From: Solirubrobacteraceae bacterium
GTDB lineage: Bacteria > Actinomycetota > Thermoleophilia > Solirubrobacterales > Solirubrobacteraceae
Direction: 5' to 3'
DNA length: 9,197 bases
NCBI GenBank assembly: GCA_030149625.1
Contig: JASLHP010000112.1
Coordinates: 1 to 9,197, forward strand
This document shows positions 6,059 through 9,197 of this stretch, in pieces; the stretch's first letter is position 1; each line of letters opens with the position of its first letter. Made by a program: the position numbers and the translations under genes. The notes beneath the pieces are model-generated. The model had not been told where the DNA came from and searched no databases. It was given only the letters and a program-made list of their open reading frames with translations.

Positions 6059-6096
6059 GAAAACCTCCTGGTGTAGCGCCTGGGAGCGGGATCTTA
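6059..6096 (-). promoter_or_regulatory. promoter -10 and ribosome binding site of the thioredoxin-fold gene
   Basis: On the minus strand TAAGAT (6091-6096) is followed by a leader of about 28 bases and then AGGAGG, seven bases before the ATG. Unlike dinB, SRAP and DUF1697 in this window, this gene has a classical leader. No -35 is clear. Confidence 0.5.
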
Positions 6097-6190
6097 CGCC
6101 TCATCGTCACCACCCGATCCATCCAAGAAATAGGAAACAAGGTTGTGCCGCAGCGGTGGTTACAGTCGTTTGCGTCGCGGAGGGCTACCC

Positions 6191-6274
6191 ATGGCCAGCA
6201 CCATCGATCACGAGCGTTGCCGCGACGACGGCGCTCGTTGTGGGCAGTCGGCGGTCTCGAAGCAGACACCGTGA
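6191..6274 (+). CDS. possible 27-residue peptide gene
   Basis: The frame encodes a peptide beginning MASTIDHERCRDDGARCG. GGAGG lies seven bases before the ATG. The peptide is hydrophilic with two cysteines and matches nothing I know. It lies upstream of the DUF1697 promoter, so it would need its own. Chance is a real alternative; the support is only the ribosome binding site. Confidence 0.18.
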   Translation: MASTIDHERCRDDGARCGQSAVSKQTP

Positions 6275-6363
6275 CTAAACGAGGTCAAGAACGTTCCAGG
6301 CGCAGACGCCCATGACTTGTCGTGATCGTCCGCATCCAGGCGAAGCCGAGCCGGAGGGACGGA

Positions 6364-6369
6364 TAGGCT
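6364..6369 (+). promoter_or_regulatory. -10 box TAGGCT of the DUF1697 gene (leaderless)
   Basis: TAGGCT is followed by seven bases and then the GTG start at 6377, the distance expected between a -10 box and the first transcribed base. This explains why no Shine-Dalgarno stands at normal spacing. No -35 is recognisable. Confidence 0.55.
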
Positions 6370-6376
6370 GCCGATC

Positions 6377-6916
6377 GTGTCCTCGTACGCAGCCTTCCTC
6401 CGTGGCATGAATGTCGGCGGGCACCGCCTCACCAACGAGGAGTTGCGCGCGCGCTTCCTTGCGATGGGCTTTGCCGAGGTGGCGACGTTTCGCGCCAGCG
6501 GCAACGTCGTGTTCGCCGGCGAGGCGAAGCCGCCGGAAGAGGTCAGAGCGCGCATCGAGGCGGGACTCGCGGAAGCGCTCGGCTACGCCGTGCCGACGTT
6601 CGTGCGCACGGCCGCCGAGGTTCGCGCGGTCGCGGCGGCGACACCGTTCGAGGCTGAACGTGTGAGCAGTTCGGCGGGCAAGCTCCAGGTCGGGTTTCTC
6701 GCGGACGAGCCCTCGCCGCAGGCGCGCGCGGATGCGCTCGCGCTGGCAGGCGAGACCGACGGGCTCGTGTTCGACGGCCGCGAGCTCTACTGGCTGCCTG
6801 CGGACGGCGTGCTCGACTCGGCGCTCGACATGACGTCCCTCGCGCGGCTGCTCGGCGCGATGACGATCCGCACGAAGGGCACGATCGAGCTGATCGCCGC
6901 CAAACACCTCGCCTGA
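6377..6916 (+). CDS. DUF1697 family protein
   Basis: This 179-residue protein has the hallmarks of DUF1697: the N-terminal FLRGMNVGGHRLTNEEL (7-23) and the second motif FRASGNVVF (38-46), followed by an alpha/beta region and the C-terminal MTIRTKGTIEL, which aligns with the family's threonine-rich end. Length is normal for the family. The biochemical role of DUF1697 is not established as far as I know. The start is GTG 6377; the only later in-frame start nearby, Met11, would remove the conserved FLRG. The GTG lies seven bases after a TAGGCT -10 box, so the message is probably leaderless. It is followed after 85 bp by the lactonase gene on the same strand, which has its own -10 candidate. Confidence 0.92.
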   Translation: MSSYAAFLRGMNVGGHRLTNEELRARFLAMGFAEVATFRASGNVVFAGEAKPPEEVRARIEAGLAEALGYAVPTFVRTAAEVRAVAAATPFEAERVSSSAGKLQVGFLADEPSPQARADALALAGETDGLVFDGRELYWLPADGVLDSALDMTSLARLLGAMTIRTKGTIELIAAKHLA

Positions 6917-6954
6917 GCGCAGCTCACCGACCCCCGGCGCGAGCCTGCTGAGGG

Positions 6955-6960
6955 TAGGCT
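6955..6960 (+). promoter_or_regulatory. -10 box TAGGCT of the lactonase gene
   Basis: The hexamer is identical to the one before the DUF1697 gene. It would start a transcript near 6967, with a leader of about 35 bases that includes GGGAG six bases before the ATG at 7002. No -35 is recognisable. Confidence 0.45.
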
Positions 6961-7001
6961 GCAGTGGACGGCGAAAGAGGGAATCGGTCGAGGGAGACAG
7001 G

Positions 7002-7961
7002 ATGCCGAGCGTAGAGACCGTGCAGGGAGCCGTGGAGGCGCAGGAGCTGGGGTTGACGCTGGTGCACGAGCACGTGCGTTTTCGCGACGAGGCAGTGGCG
7101 GTGCAGTGGCCGAGCCGCTATGACGATGAGCTCGAGCTGGACGCGGCGCTCGTGGCGGTGAACGCCGCCAAGGCCCACGGCGTGCAGACGATCGTCGATC
7201 CGACCGCGATGTTCGGCGGGCGCGACGTGCGCTTCATGAGGGAGGTGGCCGATCGCACGGGCGTGCGGATCGTCGCGTGCACGGGCATCTACAGCTATGA
7301 CCATCTCCCCCACTACTTCGCCAACCGCGACATCGACGTGATGGCCGATCACTTCGTCGAGGACATCGAACGCGGAGTTCAGGGAACCGAGATCAGGGCG
7401 GCGTTCCTGAAGTGCGCCGCGGATGCGGCCGGCGTGACGGACAATGTCGAGAAGATTCACCGCGCGGTCGCGCGCGCGAGCGTGCAGACCGGCGCGCCGA
7501 TCATGGCGCACTCGATGCCCGCGGTCGCCACCGGCCCCAAGCAGGTCGCGATCTTCGCGCAGGAGGGCGTCGATCTTGCCAAGGTCCAGATCGCCCACTG
7601 CGGCGACAGCGACGACGTCGACTACATCGAGGGGCTGATCGACAGCGGCGTGTACGTGGGGTTGGATCGTTACGGCCTGGAGATGTACCTGCCGATCGAC
7701 AAGCGCAACGCGGTTGCCGCCGAGCTGTTGCGTCGCGGGCACGCCGAGCGGCTGATGATCTCCCAGGACTTCTGCGCATCGATCGACTGGTTCCCGCCGG
7801 AGGCGGGCGAGGTGTTCGAATCCAGCGGCGCGATCCGCAACTGGTCGATGACGCTCGTCTTCGAGGAGGTCGTGCCGGCGCTGCGCGAGCAGGGAGCGAT
7901 GGACGACGACGTCTTCAACACGATCTTCAGGGAGAACCCGCGACGCTGGCTGACCGCGTGA
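7002..7961 (+). CDS. phosphotriesterase-like lactonase (PLL)
   Basis: This 319-residue amidohydrolase-superfamily TIM barrel has all the binuclear-metal ligands: His22 and His24 (LVHEHV), Lys137 for carboxylation (AFLKCAAD), His170 (MAHSMP), His199 (IAHCGDSDD) and Asp256 (ISQDFCA). From memory these are the same residue numbers as in the Sulfolobus lactonase SsoPox, and its substrate-pocket residues Tyr97, Tyr99, Arg223, Cys258 and Trp263 also coincide. Members of this family hydrolyse lactones, often N-acyl-homoserine lactones or oxo-lactones, and weakly hydrolyse organophosphates. I therefore call a lactonase, not a dedicated phosphotriesterase. There is no signal peptide, so it acts in the cytoplasm. 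The start ATG 7002 has GGGAG six bases upstream. It ends 39 bp from the convergent SRAP gene. The natural substrate is unknown; quorum signals or catabolic lactones are the main options. Confidence 0.94.
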   Translation: MPSVETVQGAVEAQELGLTLVHEHVRFRDEAVAVQWPSRYDDELELDAALVAVNAAKAHGVQTIVDPTAMFGGRDVRFMREVADRTGVRIVACTGIYSYDHLPHYFANRDIDVMADHFVEDIERGVQGTEIRAAFLKCAADAAGVTDNVEKIHRAVARASVQTGAPIMAHSMPAVATGPKQVAIFAQEGVDLAKVQIAHCGDSDDVDYIEGLIDSGVYVGLDRYGLEMYLPIDKRNAVAAELLRRGHAERLMISQDFCASIDWFPPEAGEVFESSGAIRNWSMTLVFEEVVPALREQGAMDDDVFNTIFRENPRRWLTA

Positions 7962-8000
7962 CGTGGCCTTGGCTACGCACATTGCCGCTGCTCGGCACCT

Positions 8001-8696
8001 TTAACTCGGAGCGCGCAACAGCTCCGGTCCCTCAGCGTCGCGATCGCCGGCCTTGTTGACGGCGGGGTTGGCCGCGTGCGCTGAGAGTCGCGCGGTCGCC
8101 AGCGCGCCGCACACCGCGAGCGCTTCCTCGGCGTCGAGCGCGGGGTCGAGCCAAGCCTGCTGCGCGTCGCGGTCGGCGAGGATCACGGGCATGCGGTCGT
8201 GGATCGGCGCGGCGATGCGATTGGGCGCGGAGGCGCACGTGAGCAGCGTGACGCTGTGCACCCAGCTGCCGTCGATCTTCGCGGGGGTCCACAGCGCCGC
8301 GAAGGCGAACGGGGCTCCTCCGTCGACCTGGAAGTAGAACGGCTGACGGGGCTCGCTGCGCTTCTCGGGCTTGAGCCACTCGAAGTAGCCGTCGGCGAGC
8401 TGCAGCGCGCGCCGCGATGACTTGGGAATCAGATCCCGGAAAGCGGGCTTTGAGACGACGGTCTCGATCCTCGCGTTGATCATCTTGGCGCCGCCCTTGA
8501 GGTCCTTCGCCCAGTGCGGCACGAGCCCCCAGCGCAGCATCCGCGCTTCGGGCTCGCCCTTCGGGGCGACGATCGCGAGCACCTCCTCGGTCGGAGCGAT
8601 GTTGAAGCGTCGCGTGCCCGCGTCGCCCGAGATCGGCGCCTTGAAGCGGTCGTTCAGCTCTTCAGGTCCTGCTGTGTTGGTGTAGCGCCCGCACAT
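8001..8696 (-). CDS. SRAP protein (YedK/HMCES-type abasic-site shield)
   Basis: This 231-residue SOS-response-associated peptidase family (DUF159) protein covalently caps abasic sites in single-stranded DNA through its N-terminal cysteine. It begins MCGRYT, with Cys2 exposed after Met removal. Then come FNIAPTEEV (31-39), LRWGLVPHWAKD (54-65), INARIET with Asn74, DGYFEW with Glu106 and PIHDRMPVIL with His166. These correspond to the E. coli YedK active-site set Cys2, Asn75, Glu105 and His160. The start must be ATG 8696, since Cys2 has to follow it; a longer in-frame start at 8717 would bury the cysteine. TATGCT (8703-8708) lies six bases before the ATG, so the message may be leaderless. A perfect LexA box stands 55 bp upstream. 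Confidence 0.97.
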   Translation of the reverse strand: MCGRYTNTAGPEELNDRFKAPISGDAGTRRFNIAPTEEVLAIVAPKGEPEARMLRWGLVPHWAKDLKGGAKMINARIETVVSKPAFRDLIPKSSRRALQLADGYFEWLKPEKRSEPRQPFYFQVDGGAPFAFAALWTPAKIDGSWVHSVTLLTCASAPNRIAAPIHDRMPVILADRDAQQAWLDPALDAEEALAVCGALATARLSAHAANPAVNKAGDRDAEGPELLRAPS

Positions 8697-8702
8697 GCCC
8701 CG

Positions 8703-8708
8703 AGCATA
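8703..8708 (-). promoter_or_regulatory. -10 box TATGCT of the SRAP gene (leaderless)
   Basis: On the minus strand TATGCT is followed by six bases and then the ATG. A second, more distal promoter is possible: a perfect TTGACA (8765-8770, minus strand) with the LexA box lying in its spacer, but its -10 (about 8742-8748) is weak. Confidence 0.45.
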
Positions 8709-8750
8709 TGCACGCACGCGGGCGCCGCTCGTCCGAGCGCGAACCGTGTG

Positions 8751-8764
8751 CGAACATACGTTCG
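8751..8764. promoter_or_regulatory. perfect LexA/SOS box
   Basis: CGAACATACGTTCG matches every position of the Gram-positive SOS box CGAACRNRYGTTYG as I know it. The half sites are a perfect inverted repeat. It lies between the SRAP gene and the divergent unknown gene, next to a TTGACA on the minus strand, and its last base is the first base of the proposed GTG of the plus-strand gene. It can thus control either or both genes. Confidence 0.85.
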
Positions 8765-9105
8765 TGTCAAGGCCCTATCGCCCCGTACGCGAGCTCGAAG
8801 CGCACCTCGATCGCGGCGAGCTCGAGTTCGCGATCGCGATCGCACGGATGGCTGCGCGCGAGCGCGGGCGACCACTGGACCTCACGTTGACGCTCCGCTT
8901 CCTGCCGCTCGTCGCGGTGCAGCGGCCGGATGCCTTCGATGTGTGGGCGTTGCGCTGGCTCGAGCGCTGGTGCGAGGAGTTGGGCGGTGTGGCGAGCATC
9001 GACGATGCGGTCGAGCTCGCGAGCGCGCTCGCGGAGATTCCCGTCGACCCGGACCGAGCGCTGCGGACGCTCGCTGCGATCCGCGCGCGTCACGGGCGCG
9101 CATGA
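8764..9105 (+). CDS. unrecognised 113-residue protein beside a LexA box
   Basis: The protein starts about VSRPYRPVRELEAHLDRGEL and contains LDLTLTLRFLPLVAVQRPD and FDVWALRWLERWCEEL, with codon use like its neighbours. It looks wholly helical, acidic/basic amphipathic, with no membrane segment or signal peptide and one cysteine. I have a vague impression of similar actinobacterial hypothetical proteins but cannot name a family. The frame is open up to ATG 8695, which would overlap the SRAP start and add an arginine-rich segment that looks non-coding. GTG 8764 is preferred, with GTG 8746 as alternative. No ribosome binding site is visible. The LexA box ends on the proposed start, so DNA damage regulation is possible. 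Confidence 0.72.
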   Translation: MSRPYRPVRELEAHLDRGELEFAIAIARMAARERGRPLDLTLTLRFLPLVAVQRPDAFDVWALRWLERWCEELGGVASIDDAVELASALAEIPVDPDRALRTLAAIRARHGRA

Positions 9106-9141
9106 GCCTCGACCGGTGCGCCGCGCGGGCCCGGTAGAGGG

Positions 9142-9178
9142 CCGTCCGGCCCGCGGCGCTATGCCGCGAGCCGGACGG
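9142..9178. terminator. strong hairpin after the 113-residue gene
   Basis: CCGTCCGGCCCGCGGC (9142-9157) pairs with 9163-9178 around the loop GCTAT: 15 of 16 pairs, the exception being C9151/A9169. It begins 37 bases after the stop at 9103-9105. There is no T-run, which is common for actinobacterial terminators. It could serve a convergent gene too: on the minus strand a frame entering from the right edge would end QLKLLPVRLAA with its TAG (9159-9161) in the loop. Confidence 0.65.
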
Positions 9179-9197
9179 GGAGCAGCTTGAGCTGATT

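Larger units (their letters stand above)
6057..6376. other. divergent intergenic region
   Basis: These 320 bp separate the minus-strand thioredoxin-fold gene from the plus-strand DUF1697 gene. Both promoters lie at its edges (6091-6096 minus; 6364-6369 plus). The middle contains a 27-codon plus-strand frame with a good ribosome binding site, listed separately. I see no tRNA, strong hairpin or repeat in it. Confidence 0.5.

Noticed and set aside
6924..7982. Minus-strand frame of 352 codons opposite the lactonase.
   Set aside because: The plus strand carries every metal ligand of the PLL family; the minus frame is rich in His/Val/Asp/Arg with no recognisable fold.
8697..8717. Upstream SRAP start adding seven residues.
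   Set aside because: SRAP chemistry needs the cysteine at position 2, exposed after Met removal, so the ATG at 8696 must be used.
8514..9137. Long plus-strand frame of 207 codons across the SRAP 5' end and the 113-residue gene.
   Set aside because: It overlaps both supported genes in the wrong frame and is strongly arginine-rich.
1..9197. Search by eye for CRISPR repeats, tRNAs, insertion-sequence ends, phage or toxin-antitoxin genes.
   Set aside because: None found. The repeats seen are short inverted repeats, and no transposase, integrase or defence motif appears in any credible frame.

Overview
The window is GC-rich DNA (roughly 70% G+C by eye) with densely packed genes. Start codons include GTG, and several -10 boxes of the form TANNNT sit directly in front of start codons. 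The gene families present (paired acyl-CoA dehydrogenases, a dinB-type polymerase, a phosphotriesterase-like lactonase, LexA boxes of the CGAAC-N4-GTTCG type) point to a soil actinobacterium. A member of Thermoleophilia/Solirubrobacterales is my best guess, from general resemblance only; no rRNA or tRNA is present to place it.

Layout. Positions 1-2864 form a minus-strand block read right to left: dinB (DNA polymerase IV), then a complete alpha/beta hydrolase, then a second alpha/beta hydrolase cut by the left edge. Positions 2865-3284 are intergenic and hold a LexA box at the dinB promoter, a possible 32-residue minus-strand peptide gene and an operator-like palindrome. Positions 3285-5678 carry two plus-strand acyl-CoA dehydrogenase-fold genes separated by a 213-bp palindrome-rich spacer. 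A small minus-strand thioredoxin-fold gene follows (5748-6056), then a 320-bp intergenic stretch. A DUF1697 gene (6377-6916) and a phosphotriesterase-like lactonase (7002-7961) follow on the plus strand. An SRAP (YedK/HMCES-type) gene lies on the minus strand (8001-8696). A perfect LexA box separates it from a divergent plus-strand gene for an unrecognised 113-residue protein (8764-9105). A strong hairpin at 9142-9178 closes the window.

How the genes fit together. Two themes stand out. First, DNA damage response: dinB and the SRAP gene each lie next to a LexA-type operator, so the window probably contains two SOS units. The hydrolase behind dinB and the small gene opposite SRAP are candidate passengers. 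Second, acyl-CoA metabolism: the two dehydrogenase-like proteins carry complementary halves of the usual FAD-binding and catalytic motifs and should form one heteromeric enzyme, as in mycobacterial steroid/side-chain FadE pairs. The lactonase and two alpha/beta hydrolases add ester/lactone hydrolysis.

I see no insertion sequence, phage gene, CRISPR array or defence cassette. The most unusual signals are the paired LexA boxes, the unknown gene beside one of them, the complementary dehydrogenase pair with its odd spacer, and a run of leaderless-style promoters.
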